NCBI GenBank assembly: GCA_905250075.1
Contig: CAJNOP010000023.1
Span: 1,872,452-1,936,451 of the forward strand
Length of the DNA stretch: 64,000 bases
Source: Rotaria sp. Silwood1
Taxonomy: Eukaryota > Rotifera > Eurotatoria > Philodinida > Philodinidae
Reading direction: 5' to 3'
Numbering within the stretch: position 1 is the stretch's first letter; the number at the start of each line of letters is the position of its first letter. The notes under the pieces were generated by a model. That model saw only the letters and a program-made list of their open reading frames with translations, did not search any database and was not told where the DNA came from. Made by a program: the position numbers and the translations under genes. This document shows positions 13,980-32,266 of the stretch, in pieces.

Positions 13980-16829
13980 TTATTCAACAAAATATCTAAT
14001 GAGACTTGTATAATGTGGATTTCGTCCATATTTTGCATGAATAATAACATCTTCGGAATCGACAGTTATTTCTCGTTGTAAAATCGGATCTACATAACCT
14101 TCAGTTCGAAGTGGTTGAGAGCCAATCGTTAATATAACTGATTTTGCACCAGGAATACAACAATGAATAGGTACAAGAGAATCTTTTTTTAATATGCCAT
14201 TTAATGGTGTATAAATTCGACATTTAGTAGTATGAAATGCTGCATAAGTCATTGGAAATTTCATTGGTTGTTGAAGTTTTGTAACATTCAGTGAAAACAT
14301 AACAACTGCAGCAGCTAATTTATCAGTATCATTTATTGGTTTAGCAAAAATAAATAATTGATGTTGACCTGTTTGTTCAGGTGCAAATAAAAGTTGCCAA
14401 AGTTCTCTTTCATAATCATATTGTACTAATGCACCATTTTCTATTTTTCTATCCTGATATTCTATACGACCTGACAATTCAATATCATCCGGTGCTTGAA
14501 TAAGAATTTCTGTATAAGATGAATTTTCTAACCATCTAGCTGTTGAGCGATTTCTGGGTGCTTTAATTTTAAGATTATAATCATGAAATAATTGCCACGT
14601 TTGTGGAAATGTTACAGGTGGTGTAGAAATATGATTCACTTCAATTTCAAATGTAACAACCTGAGAATAATGTGGATCAGAATTAGATTTTTTCTTTGCC
14701 ATAATAATAGCATTAAAGAGATCTCTATTATTAGGCGCAAATTTACAATGCCATATATCTTCATGTCGATTGTAATAAACTTGATCTGCATTCGGAATTA
14801 CTTCTTTGTTAGAATTTTTTAATCGGCCAATAAGTTCGACGTCATTTGGCGCTTTTAAACATATTTCAACAAATGAAGATTGTTCAGATAAAATAATTTT
14901 ATAACAATCATTTGGAGGTAATATTTCAAGATTAAGATCATGAAAAAGTTGTGTAGTATTTGGTAAAGATTTTTGTTGAAATGAATGCCGCTTGACGACG
15001 ATTTGAAATGATACAGCAGAAATAAAACTTTCTGAATCCGATTTTTTTTTAGCAAGTATAAGAGCATCATAAACTCCTTTTTGATTAGGTGTAAATTTAC
15101 AGCGCCAATAATTTTTTATATTATCATAATAAATTTGACTTTCACCAGATATTTTTTCTTTTTTATCATTTTGTAATTGACTGACTAAATCAACATCCTT
15201 TGTAGTTTGTATGCGAATTTCAGCATATGGTGCTTTATTGCTTAATACAATAATACCTTGATCAATTGGAGAAAGTATTTTAAGGCCAAGATCATAAAAT
15301 GTTGACCAAGTAATTGGAAATGTTAATGGTGGTGATGAAATTCGATTTGCATTAATTTTAAATTGAACAGCAGAAGTAAAGCTTTTCGGATCTGATTTTT
15401 TCTTAGCAAGAATAAGAGCATTAAAAGTTCCGGATTTATTTGGAGCAAATCGACATCTCCAACATATTTTTTCATGATCATAATAAACTTGATCGGCATA
15501 AACAATTTTTTCTTCATTATGACTCATAAGTTGTCCTATTAATTCAATATCAGATGGTGCTTTTATAAGTATTTCTGCGTATTTTTCACTATTATTAAGA
15601 TTAATTAAATGTGTTTTTAATGGAGAAAGTATTTTTAATCCATAATCAAAAAAAATTGACCAAGTTTTTGGATAACTTATTGGGCTTTTAGGTATTTGTT
15701 TTATATCAAATGTTAAATCAAGTACGGATTCAAATGTATCACTATCTGTATTATTACGCTTTGCATAAATCATAATTTTATGATTACCAATATTCTGTGG
15801 AGCAAAGTAACAATAGTAAAATCTTTTTCTTTTATCAAAAATAACCTGATGACCACCTTCGATTTTTTCATCGTGTAATTTTAAATTAGCTATAAGGCAT
15901 ACATTAGCTGGTGCTTTCATAATAACTAAGGCAAATGGTTCACCATGTTCAAGATTAACAAAACATCGATGTCGAGGCTGAATCGTTTCAAGTTTAAATT
16001 CAAAATACTCTGGACGAAGATGGGGCATTTGTAAATATTGTGTCATTTTTATTGGAGTTTGTAATAATTGCCATTTTTCATTTTCAGGTAAATGATGGTA
16101 AATCATTTCATTTGGGCGGGGAAGAAAATAATAGGATGATAATTTACGTTCAAACTCTTTTTTTTCGTCTAAGTGCCCAGCACCCCATGTTGATTCCATT
16201 AAATACCAATGATGATAAATCTCAACAGCATTCCATGCATGATCAGTTTCAGTGGGTGCATCTTCTCGATCATCAAATCCATAACCTTTTGCATATCCAC
16301 TGACTTTTTCACATGGCATTTCTAATTGATCACATAGATATTTATACAGATTAGCATAACCAGCACATACACCTTTTCGTGTTTGAAATACTCCTTCTGC
16401 TGTTTGATCTTTATAATCTTTTGCAAAATATGATACAGTATCATATTCAATATTAAATGTAATCCAATAGAAAATAATCCAATGACGATCAATTATTGAT
16501 TTACCGTTAGATAATTCTTTAATGAAATGAGTGAGTTGTTGAAGGGAATCTGGTTGCCATGATTCAATTGTTGATCGATATGAATTATTCTTTATTGCTT
16601 GCCGACGTTGTTGAATAAAATGGTCATTAAAAGCTGCTGGATCAGCAACTTCAATATTAATAAAATTATCAACGAAAGCTGAATTTCGATTTAATATATC
16701 ATTATTTTTTGGATCATCTTTTATAATTTGAGGTGGAGGTTTAGGTGAATCATCATTAGGTGGTGTAATGGTATTAAAACTTTTATCGTCATCATCATCT
16801 CTTTGCTGTTTAATGATTCTACATCCCAT
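13980..16829 (-). CDS. KY/transglutaminase-like protein with tandem Ig-like repeats, 949 aa
   Basis: A single uninterrupted exon. Residues ~1-50 are charged and disordered. Residues ~60-260 form a transglutaminase-like core of the kyphoscoliosis-peptidase (KY) type: GVCAGYA with Cys155, DHAWNAV with His197, then ESTWGAG. In the family the third catalytic residue is normally Asp just before the STWG motif; here it is Glu212. The rest is a series of ~118-120-residue repeats, each opening with a Pro-x-Thr-Trp-like motif followed by a Phe-x-Asp and Lys-Ile-x-x-Pro pattern (about residues 390, 508, 626, 747 and 867, plus a degenerate first copy near 270). These resemble the KY-associated Ig-like domain. 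The protein begins MGC, so N-terminal lipidation is conceivable but the context is weak. KY proteins act in cytoskeletal or muscle settings; activity here is uncertain because of the Glu. Confidence 0.8.
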   Translation of the reverse strand: MGCRIIKQQRDDDDDKSFNTITPPNDDSPKPPPQIIKDDPKNNDILNRNSAFVDNFINIEVADPAAFNDHFIQQRRQAIKNNSYRSTIESWQPDSLQQLTHFIKELSNGKSIIDRHWIIFYWITFNIEYDTVSYFAKDYKDQTAEGVFQTRKGVCAGYANLYKYLCDQLEMPCEKVSGYAKGYGFDDREDAPTETDHAWNAVEIYHHWYLMESTWGAGHLDEKKEFERKLSSYYFLPRPNEMIYHHLPENEKWQLLQTPIKMTQYLQMPHLRPEYFEFKLETIQPRHRCFVNLEHGEPFALVIMKAPANVCLIANLKLHDEKIEGGHQVIFDKRKRFYYCYFAPQNIGNHKIMIYAKRNNTDSDTFESVLDLTFDIKQIPKSPISYPKTWSIFFDYGLKILSPLKTHLINLNNSEKYAEILIKAPSDIELIGQLMSHNEEKIVYADQVYYDHEKICWRCRFAPNKSGTFNALILAKKKSDPKSFTSAVQFKINANRISSPPLTFPITWSTFYDLGLKILSPIDQGIIVLSNKAPYAEIRIQTTKDVDLVSQLQNDKKEKISGESQIYYDNIKNYWRCKFTPNQKGVYDALILAKKKSDSESFISAVSFQIVVKRHSFQQKSLPNTTQLFHDLNLEILPPNDCYKIILSEQSSFVEICLKAPNDVELIGRLKNSNKEVIPNADQVYYNRHEDIWHCKFAPNNRDLFNAIIMAKKKSNSDPHYSQVVTFEIEVNHISTPPVTFPQTWQLFHDYNLKIKAPRNRSTARWLENSSYTEILIQAPDDIELSGRIEYQDRKIENGALVQYDYERELWQLLFAPEQTGQHQLFIFAKPINDTDKLAAAVVMFSLNVTKLQQPMKFPMTYAAFHTTKCRIYTPLNGILKKDSLVPIHCCIPGAKSVILTIGSQPLRTEGYVDPILQREITVDSEDVIIHAKYGRNPHYTSLIRYFVE

Positions 16830-17118
16830 CTTTTTTGTTTATGTGATGTGTCAAACTACTCTTTTTTCTCTCATAACAAAAGAATGAAGTCGATGAAAAA
16901 AGCGTATGACATCAAATGGACGCAACGTCAAGTTATCGACAATAATAACTCATATCTTGTTTTTATTTACTGATACTAAGACTACTACAAACCTAATGAT
17001 AATGTTGCTAAGCAAGCAGGTAGCTTGCATGTACACATGTAGAAAAAAGAAGAAAATGATACTTCAGACAAAATCATAGTTTGCTGTTTAACTAATGTAA
17101 ACCTATATATTCTTTTTA

Positions 17119-17720
17119 TTATAAGTCTATTAAAATAGTTTGTTTTTCATCAAACTTCATATTGATAATATCGATCGAATTGTTTGCTTTCAAATGCAGA
17201 TCTAACGGTTCAATGACAAATAATGTATCCTTCATATTGAGATTATTACATTGAATATTGGATGAAATTGGTGTGTCGTCAAGTACTCGAATGAGAGTTT
17301 CAACATAAAAAACTGTTTACTGGTCAAATGATTATATTGAACTATTCCGTGGTGCTTTCACTTTTCGATCAAAATTTACGAAATAGTTGCCGCATATATG
17401 TGTAAGATAAAGATGAAGAATAGCTTTGAATTCGTTCGATCTAAAATAATATAGACTCTTGAAAAATGTTTAAACTTAAGTTATTAAATTTCTTCTCTGT
17501 TCCGGGATAATTCACAGAATTTGGTGGTATATCAATTTTTAATATAGAATCGAGTGCATTGTCATATAATTTACTGTTGAAATTGATTTTTTTACCAAAA
17601 ATTGAAATTTTATGTTTATCAGTACCTGTTGAAACAAAATAACTGCGGTGGAGTAGGTCTTTTTTAATATCAAACATAATAAAAACCAATGCACATTATT
17701 TATCATAAACGAATGATACA
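17119..17720 (-). pseudogene. Unrecognised decayed coding-like segment
   Basis: Read on the minus strand, three consecutive stretches have protein-like composition but lie in different frames or are split by stops. The first is an 82-residue frame at 17441-17689 with IDIPPNSVNYPGTEKKF. The second is a piece near 17330-17430 with THICGNYFVNFDRK. The last ends in FDEKQTILIDL and TAA at 17119-17121. I could not join them with convincing splice sites. It may be a decayed gene or a real gene with introns I failed to resolve; no family was recognised. It lies about 290 bp upstream of the KY-type gene on the same strand. Confidence 0.25.
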
Positions 17721-18458
17721 TGTGCTTGATGATGTAGATGAATTCATTGAAAACTCAAATTAAAATACGTTGAATGAGTGTGTGGTATTTAAAAATATTG
17801 CTTACTATATATCGATGTTCATAATAATTGTCATTGATCATCTTTAGGCAAATGAAGACATATCATTTGATAACAGCGAGCAAGAAAATCGAAATAATCA
17901 TAATTTTTTTCGAGCGTTCGCTGTTCATTTAATAGTTATCTATTCCATGTAGCATCCGTTAGACAACAATGTTGCTTAATTTTCATAAAACTTTTTTTTC
18001 AAAGTTTCAATTTCTTTACGATTCTCAAATCAAAAACTTTTTACATATTCATTTATTTCTTTACATTTCATAATTTATTGATCATATAAATAGTGACATA
18101 AACGACTTTCACTATCATATATATGTTATTGTGAAAAATACTAATCATTTTTGAAATAGATTGTTTTAGAATAGTATAAAACCAACAAATATTTTGCTAA
18201 TCTATTGCATTATTGACTAAGACATGTCGTGATCGATTTTTTGACTTACCAAGTGTGTCTTTTACAAAAGATCTAAACTTTGCACACACACCCACACACG
18301 GCCTATTGATTTTATTTTTTATAATTCTTAAATGTATATATGTTTCACTATAATTCGTTACATAATGAATAATGCACGGCAACAAGACACAAAACATTGA
18401 GTTTTATATCGAAAATATGCTGATATCAATATGCGAACAGCAATGAGCAGTAATTGTA

Positions 18459-18945
18459 TTTTTGATCACCAAAAAAAGATACTTTTGATCACCAAATTTT
18501 ATAGAGAGGTGTGATTTTTCATCATCTCTTGTTTGTTCGTCATGCACTTCTATTTCATTAGAGGGCATCCATAAAGTTAGTTGTACCATTACAATCATGT
18601 AGCTGTCCTGTTGGCATTAAAGAGTATTCATGTAAATATTCTGTTGGTTTAGCAATTATATTTAACATGCATCAAGTCAGCAACAAAACACGTATTCAAC
18701 CATTAGGTAAACGAAAAACAAGAGGACGTCCGAAGAAAGTTAGCACAGCTTTAAATTTGTAAATATATATTAATAAAAATAAGAATATTGTTTACTTTGT
18801 TATTATTTCAATGAATATTGTTTATTTTGTACATTGTATTTTACTTTGTTGAGAAATAAAAGTATGAGATGCATTCTAAAAAATTTGGTGATCAAAAGTC
18901 TCTGTTTTTGGCGATCATTTGTATCTAACGATTTTTGGTGATCAA
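18459..18945. repeat. Inverted-repeat element built from TTTTGATCACCAAA units
   Basis: A 20-base segment at 18481-18500 is a perfect inverted match to 18880-18899. An outer 14-base pair, 18462-18475 against 18932-18945, also matches. The right arm carries one extra, slightly diverged unit (GGCGATCA at about 18910). The arms enclose the MULE-type coding remnant. No clear target-site duplication was found, so boundaries are approximate. Confidence 0.6.
18562..18762 (+). pseudogene. MULE transposase C-terminal remnant (SWIM zinc finger plus AT-hook)
   Basis: The frame ending in TAA at 18760-18762 encodes a Cys-Ser-Cys-Pro motif, then 8 residues later Cys-Lys-Tyr in place of the usual Cys-Lys-His, then a basic tail with KTRGRPKK. 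This order (SWIM finger CxC...CxH, then an AT-hook GRPKK tail) is typical of the C-terminus of Mutator-like transposases. An in-frame stop lies just upstream at 18559-18561, there is no N-terminal transposase domain, and the last zinc ligand is Tyr. It is therefore a dead fragment. It sits inside the inverted repeats at 18459-18945. Confidence 0.6.
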
Positions 18946-21900
18946 CAAAAATGCTACCCGGAATGAAAGCTATGTTGACATTATGAATCAAGTGAAAAGA
19001 TACGCCTCTAAACAAAAAATAAGGAGACAAATGAAGGAAAGAAATTAATAAAAGTTTAGGCACTTGCAATGGAAACTATCCAACTAGGAAAGAAAAAGTT
19101 GCTTTCTATTGCTTTTTCTCTGCCTTTATATTACCATTGACCAATATATTCTTATTGTCAAGATGCTTAATCCTACACAGCAATGTTAAGTGCAGAAACG
19201 TGAAGAAAATGGTCAAAAAAAAGACATAATGCAGAGGAGATCATGGATTCTCATTATAGAGAATTCATGCTTTAAAATTTAGGAATATTTCTACAAGTTT
19301 TTTCTAAAGTCTTCTACATTTATAGTCCTGAACTCACGATCATACCGATCTCTACTATTTTAACATCTATGATCCATGTTCGATTAAAAATCTCAACGAT
19401 AATATAACTGAAAAGCGAAAGCATCAATGTAGAAAGAAGGGCCTATCAATATAAAGAGAGTAGCTAGTTTTGTTTTTCATCGAAAATTATTGCTTGCAAT
19501 GTGAAAAATATTTAGCATAAAAACAATATACTTTGAACATGGCTTATACACTGATATTTTAAAACACGTTGAGATGCATCGCACTTACCGAAATCATATT
19601 CAGGACATGTTTGAAATTGTGAAAGACGTCTGAAAGCAGTGATAAAAGGTTTTTTCAAAGATAAGTTTAAATTAAATGACACAATATAAGATGTTATTAA
19701 CTAGACATCTTAAAGAACTGAATTATTATTTAAAGAATAAATCCTATTTTCATTAAAAGAAAGCACATGCAACAATGCAATATGGGTATACAAGTATTTC
19801 CATTTGAATCAGTACAGAAGTGAATGCTTCATACATTTTTAACACTGCGATGGGACTCCAGGGCTCTTATATATGAATGGTTTGCAAATATGTGGTATAA
19901 TTGGTACAAAAATATGGAAATAGATCTAAACAATCGTCAAGTGTTACATTTTATCATTCTCTATGCCCATGTTAAATAGGAAAAGTTTCAGAAAGCTCAA
20001 CTGCATATTAGCCGAAAGCTGGCTTATTCCAGCGATGTTTCACTATCGCGTCTCCCTAACTCTCCTCTCATTTGTTCCCAGGGTGGCCGCACCTTAATCA
20101 TACCAAGTGTTAAACTCAATGGTTAGGAATTTTTAAAAACGAATATATATCAAACGCTGAAAAATTAAGAAAAGGAATTTAACCGTTACCATGCTGGTAT
20201 TTTTTTAAGATACCATTCATTTTATTATTTCATTTGATACTCATTGGTTAAATATATAAATCGCATCGTAATCAATGTTGATTAAAAAACTATCCTCATA
20301 ACAAATCGCTATAACCTTTAAAACGTAGTGAATTTGATGATGACGACCATAATATTTAAATACACCTTAAAATTAAACATGCACCAAGTTAACTACAATT
20401 TAAGACGGAAATGAGCATCATATAAAGATATATGATGCTTGGTGATATTTTGTTGGATTAATTATTTTTATATGATATCTTCAACTTTATATTGTTATTC
20501 TTATGTAAGTATTCAGAAATGCAACACTATTGTTAAGAAACGTTGAAGACTGACAAATATAAGAAAAAAGTTTGCAAAAAGCCAAATAATCACCTACTCT
20601 TAGGCGCAATGTGATTGTGCTGCCAATCGAGAAAACTTTAGATGATGTTCGCTACCGTTCTTTGCCTCTTCTCTTTTGAGACACTCTATATATATATCTC
20701 TGTACTTCAGTATAAAATGCATCATAAGTAATGTTATTTAATGAAAAATGTCTTTCTGATTGTCATGACATTTTGTATGTTTCTCCATAGCAGAAAGAAA
20801 CGGCAGGTTGAATACTTCACTAGCTATGGAACTCTGAGAAACATAACTAGATTAATAATCTGAGCGACAAGAAGCAATCTATTCATGAGTTATTCACGAA
20901 ATAATCTTTATAAATATCTGTCTATCAACTGAGTGAGTATCAAATTTTTAAAAGATCATTGTTTTCAAAAAGAACAGGTGTTTAGGGCGAAATGTATTTT
21001 TTATCACTGATTGTCTCATCGAATTCTTTATTTTTTTGAGGACATTTATTTTTCTTCAACTTGGATGTATTGGAAGAAAGTAAAAATATAATGTCTTTCT
21101 ACATAAAAATAGCGCAACGTCTGCCACAAAGTATTGTGGACGAACAATCACACAAACAAAAGGATACACATGCGAGGAAGTTCACGTTCTAAAATATAGA
21201 CTATTCCTCATATTTTTTCCTTTTTTTGATGGTTTCGAAAATTTCGTTCTTTTTTGCACGCTTCACTATAAAATAAAATGTTTTTACAATATCAGGCTAT
21301 TAATTCAGAGACAATATGAGCTAAAACGGTAAAATTTGCCTTAATTGGTTATCCAGAGTCAAATTTATTCGTGATATTTAGTCAAAATCTCAACCGTACC
21401 AAAAATTATCGATTACATTAAGATTTCACAAGCCTTTTTTGAATTAGAATAGGAATTTATCGGTTGAAAAATTCCAAATTTTTGTATATGATTTCTTCTA
21501 GTTTTGTTTGATACTTCAATCATTATATTCATGTCAATATTTGTTTTGCTTGTCAAAGTAGATATTGACTTACATCGATTTTTTTTCTTTGACATCTCAT
21601 ATATAATTTATGAGTTTGAAATAGTTCGTGTTAGTATTCATCATAAGTCCGTAACCGTCATTGTTCACGATTCCTTAGTCAAATAATTTCATTCAGTTTA
21701 GTTTAAAATTATTTTGTTTCCTATTAAACAAATTGAATTTCTCAATTTTATACTATTTCTCAATAATTATCTGAAGCCAATAGTTTTTAATAGAAATCAA
21801 CTTCTTATTAAACAACGGAGATTTATATCTTCCCACGATCTTTTTTTTGCTATCAAGATATCTGATTGATGTCTGTCAATGAATTGATATATAGAACAAC

Positions 21901-22176
21901 ACAAAGAAAAAAATGAAGGAAATGACTGTTGACAAAAAGAAACCTAAGGAAATAATTGACACGTCATACAATCGCTTGTTTTCATGTCGCTCAAGAGTCA
22001 ATAGGGAACATATTAGCGATAGAAAGACTCTGATTAAAAAAAATCATATATATATATACATTCTGTTTTAAAAAGTGTTTTTTTTGTTTATATAACCTTG
22101 ATTTTAGGCTTATTTTAAATACTAATTCTCAAGTTTCGTAACTATTGTATTATTAATAGGAAATTTCTAGATAATA

Positions 22177-23104
22177 ATGAATAATATGATTGATAAGAAT
22201 ATTAATTTAATGTCGAATAATAAAAACATAACAGTAGAACAAGAAGAACAATGGAATCACAAAAGTTTAGATATATTAAATATGAAAAGGAATCTTTTTA
22301 TTAATATTTGTCAATCATCATCAATATTTTTTATCTTAATTATTATTACAATTATTCCAAGTGAGTTTTATTTATTAAATATTACATGAAATAAATATTA
22401 ACAACAATACGGAACTCTATAGAATAGAACATGTACTTTGTTTCTAAAAAGTCTATAAGATCTATGAAGTCATTGCTATATGAATAATGACATATTGTTT
22501 TAAACTTTCTCAAATTAACTGTTATTCATTACAGAATATTGTCATTTTTTAGGATACCGACTCGTTTCATGTGCATTGGAAAATAATTCATTCTTTTTTT
22601 CTTGTTGTAGTTTCACAAGTATTTGTCGGTTGGCATTATTCCAATGCATGTCCAATCAATCAATCAATTCCATATTATTTAACTGTAGCAGGGTTTGTTG
22701 GTCTTGTTCTAGTTATTCTAATATTTGTTTCTCAATTAATGGCTCGAACATTTGCAAGAAAAATGTTCGATGATGTTATTGATAGAACAAATCAAAATCG
22801 AACAACAATTCTTTTTGGTTGTGGAGTTTGTAGCATTATGTGTATTAATTTATCGCTTTTTATATTTTTACTTGGTTGGTCTATTGTCGGATGGATATGG
22901 GTACTTGGAGTTTGGCACAAAGTGCAATATTATCATGTGACTGACAATGATTATTGTCATCCAATACTTTATAAATTTACTTTTTCGCTTCTTTTATTAA
23001 CAATATCTTTTCAAATGATTTTATTTTCTTTCGTTTGTAGAAAAACATGTGTTAGAATAACGAATGTTCGAAGAAAAGACACAATAGCAACAGATGAATC
23101 TTAA
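22177..23104 (+). CDS. TMEM272-like four-pass membrane protein, 225 aa, 2 exons
   Basis: Exons 22177-22360 and 22611-23104, joined GT-AG in phase 1. Residues 1-40 are polar and probably cytoplasmic. Hydrophobic segments are: one spanning the splice junction, one after a Cys-Pro-Ile-Asn motif (PYYLTVAGFVGLVLVILIF), a long one with GWSIVGWIWVLGVW, and a final one with LLLLTISFQMILF. The CP-x-N followed by IPxYL, the Trp-rich segment and the Asn-Asp-Tyr-Cys-His motif before the last helix fit the TMEM272-like family that I recall as expanded in rotifers. Family function is not established. The start is the first ATG of the exon; the downstream Met residues at 4 and 12 are also possible. Confidence 0.7.
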
Positions 23105-23358
23105 AAGATTCTTGATTATCTTTAATGGAAAAATTCTTCAGTGATGCGAACAAAAAAATAAAACAATATTAATAACTTAAATTTCATAAAAAAGACTCAT
23201 TTAAATTATGTTTCATTTTATTTCATTAATAAATTTCATCGTTTATCTTTCAGTCGAAAGCTAAAAAAGTATCACAGACGGCCGAAAAAAAAACAAAATG
23301 GGTATAGTAATTTCCTTTTCTGCTTTCATTCGATATAAAAATAAAACTAAAAATGTAT

Positions 23359-23478
23359 TCATTGAACAGTATATTTTACTAAACCATCGTAACTTGATTT
23401 CTGTTTGTATTTAGCATATATAAGTACTTCCTTCGAACCAACAGTAATTTCTCTTTGTAAAATTGGATCTCTATAGCC
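23359..23478 (-). CDS. C-terminal end of a second KY-type protein, truncated by a gap
   Basis: About 40 codons before a TGA at 23359-23361 closely match the end of the 949-residue KY-type protein: both contain DPILQREITV and then an IxAKY segment near the C-terminus. The open frame runs straight into the N run at 23479-23488. After the gap the sequence does not continue the protein. The 10-N run is probably a nominal scaffold gap of unknown size, so most of a paralogous gene may be missing here. It could also be a fragment. Confidence 0.75.
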   Translation of the reverse strand, partial: GYRDPILQREITVGSKEVLIYAKYKQKSSYDGLVKYTVQ

Positions 23479-23488
23479 NNNNNNNNNN
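23479..23488. other. Assembly gap (10 N)
   Basis: Ten Ns, a size commonly used for gaps of unknown length. It interrupts the KY-type paralogue and lies 276 bp upstream of the first recognised kinase exon, so upstream kinase exons or the promoter could also be missing. Confidence 0.95.
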
Positions 23489-23764
23489 TATCTATCAAAA
23501 TATAGTCATTCGTTAGATGTCGCTCATTTGCTAAAGAGATGAGAACCGGATTGTTCACTTTGTTAGACGAATAAATTTGTTGTAAATAATCACATAAATT
23601 TTTCTTCTTCTTTAAAAGAAGGGTAATAGAAAAGAATAAACTTTTTTTGTTTTTATTTATTTAAAAATGTCATTATTAATATCAACTGAAGTATAAAATA
23701 AAGATTAGACTTTCATGGAAATGTCTATGATTTTCAAAACTAAATTGATTGATTTTTTTCGCAT

Positions 23765-30875
<7,111 letters not shown>

Positions 30876-32266
30876 GCAATATTGTTTGTTTTTCTTTTCC
30901 CTTTTAGTTTTCTTTTTGTCTGTATTATTGATATATACATATACATATATATATATATAATCTTATACATAGCCTGTATTATGATTTGAATGTTCTTTGA
31001 CTTTAATGTATTTGTGTATGTGTGCATGTTTACGAAACATTCTCTATTTTGACTAAATTATATATGTTGTTTGTGAAAAAAAAAACTATTTATGACTCGC
31101 ATTTTATTTGTATATAAATAGAACAGAAAGCAATAAAACACAAGAATACATTCGAGAATTTGAATAAATAAATATTTTATGATTAAGTATAATGCGGAAT
31201 GTAGAACAAAACTTTGACTTCGATATATGAAGAAATTGAAGAAATGAAAGATTTTTGTTAAATAGTTTTTAACTAAGTTTGAAATTAAGTTTAGAGAGAT
31301 ATTCACCGTATTTTCGAATTTTAGATAGGACTCTCAGAATTTGTACATCATACACTATGTGCTTGTACTCCTAACAGTAGGTGTTCGCCCATCAGAGTTC
31401 TAAATCATCACTTCAGAAGAAAAAACTCGGATGAAATAGTGATATATATTTATGAAACGATGTTTAGGAAGATTTAAATGATGTATGAAATTTTATTAGA
31501 GGAAGAATCAATGATAATCAATTTTTGAAGTAAAGCTAGTATAAATATAATTCATTTTACTAGCCTTTGCCTTGGGTACTTCTTATGAGATAATCTAGAA
31601 AGATTAATTCAAATGAACTCGGCCAAGTATTCATCATTCATATTTATCGATTAGTGGTTTTTTCGTATTGTGTTAATTCTTAGTAGACTTCAATGTTTTT
31701 CAAAATTTTCGTACGGCTATTGGTCTTCATCAAGTGAACCGTCAATTATATTATGATATTCATTTTTAAAATACCCTTATAAACACAAATTAGTCGGTTA
31801 AATATTCAAAGTTTTTTCTAGAATATCTGTAAATTGATTTGACATTTACATGTGTTTCATGCATAAGTTGATGTGCAATTCCTAAACAGATGTATACTCC
31901 TGTTATTACTTAGGTTAGCATTACATATATTGAAAAATGAGTCATAGTTTTCTGGAAAGTCATGCTAGTGTTTATACATGTACATACGTGATACGTAGAT
32001 AAAGCGTATTTTCTCTTGTGTATACATATTGACAAGTGTGAGTCAGAGCAGAAAGAAATCAATCTCGCCTCCCCTCCCCCCTCCAGTCCTCTTCTCTCTC
32101 TAGTCTGTTTTGCCTTTTTTGGTTATATCGTGAAGCAACAAAAAAAACAACGTCATATGGATGCTCGAACTCTTTAGGTTTTTTTTTCTTGTTCTTTTTC
32201 TTTTCTTGTCACAAGACATATTATATATTTACGGCGAAAAACATAAATTACTTTTTGTTTTCTTCA
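30876..32266. other. Intergenic between kinase and ankyrin/SOCS gene
   Basis: No coding exon seen. The start carries AT microsatellite sequence (TATACATATA near 30930-30960), probably in the kinase 3' UTR. Around 32065-32110 is a C/T-rich tract ending TCTCTCTAG, which may be leader or an acceptor for the gene at 32267. Confidence 0.5.

Larger units (their letters stand above)
16830..22176. other. Long intergenic region with transposon and gene relics
   Basis: No intact gene was found. It contains a coding-like relic at 17119-17720 and a MULE transposase tail between inverted GATCACC repeats at 18459-18945. The remainder (about 19.0-22.1 kb) shows only AT-rich sequence, scattered short frames and small hairpins, for example around 20405-20435. 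Confidence 0.55.

Noticed and set aside
18404-18598. 64-residue minus-strand frame
   Set aside because: It overlaps the inverted repeat and runs antisense to the MULE remnant; no domain-like features.
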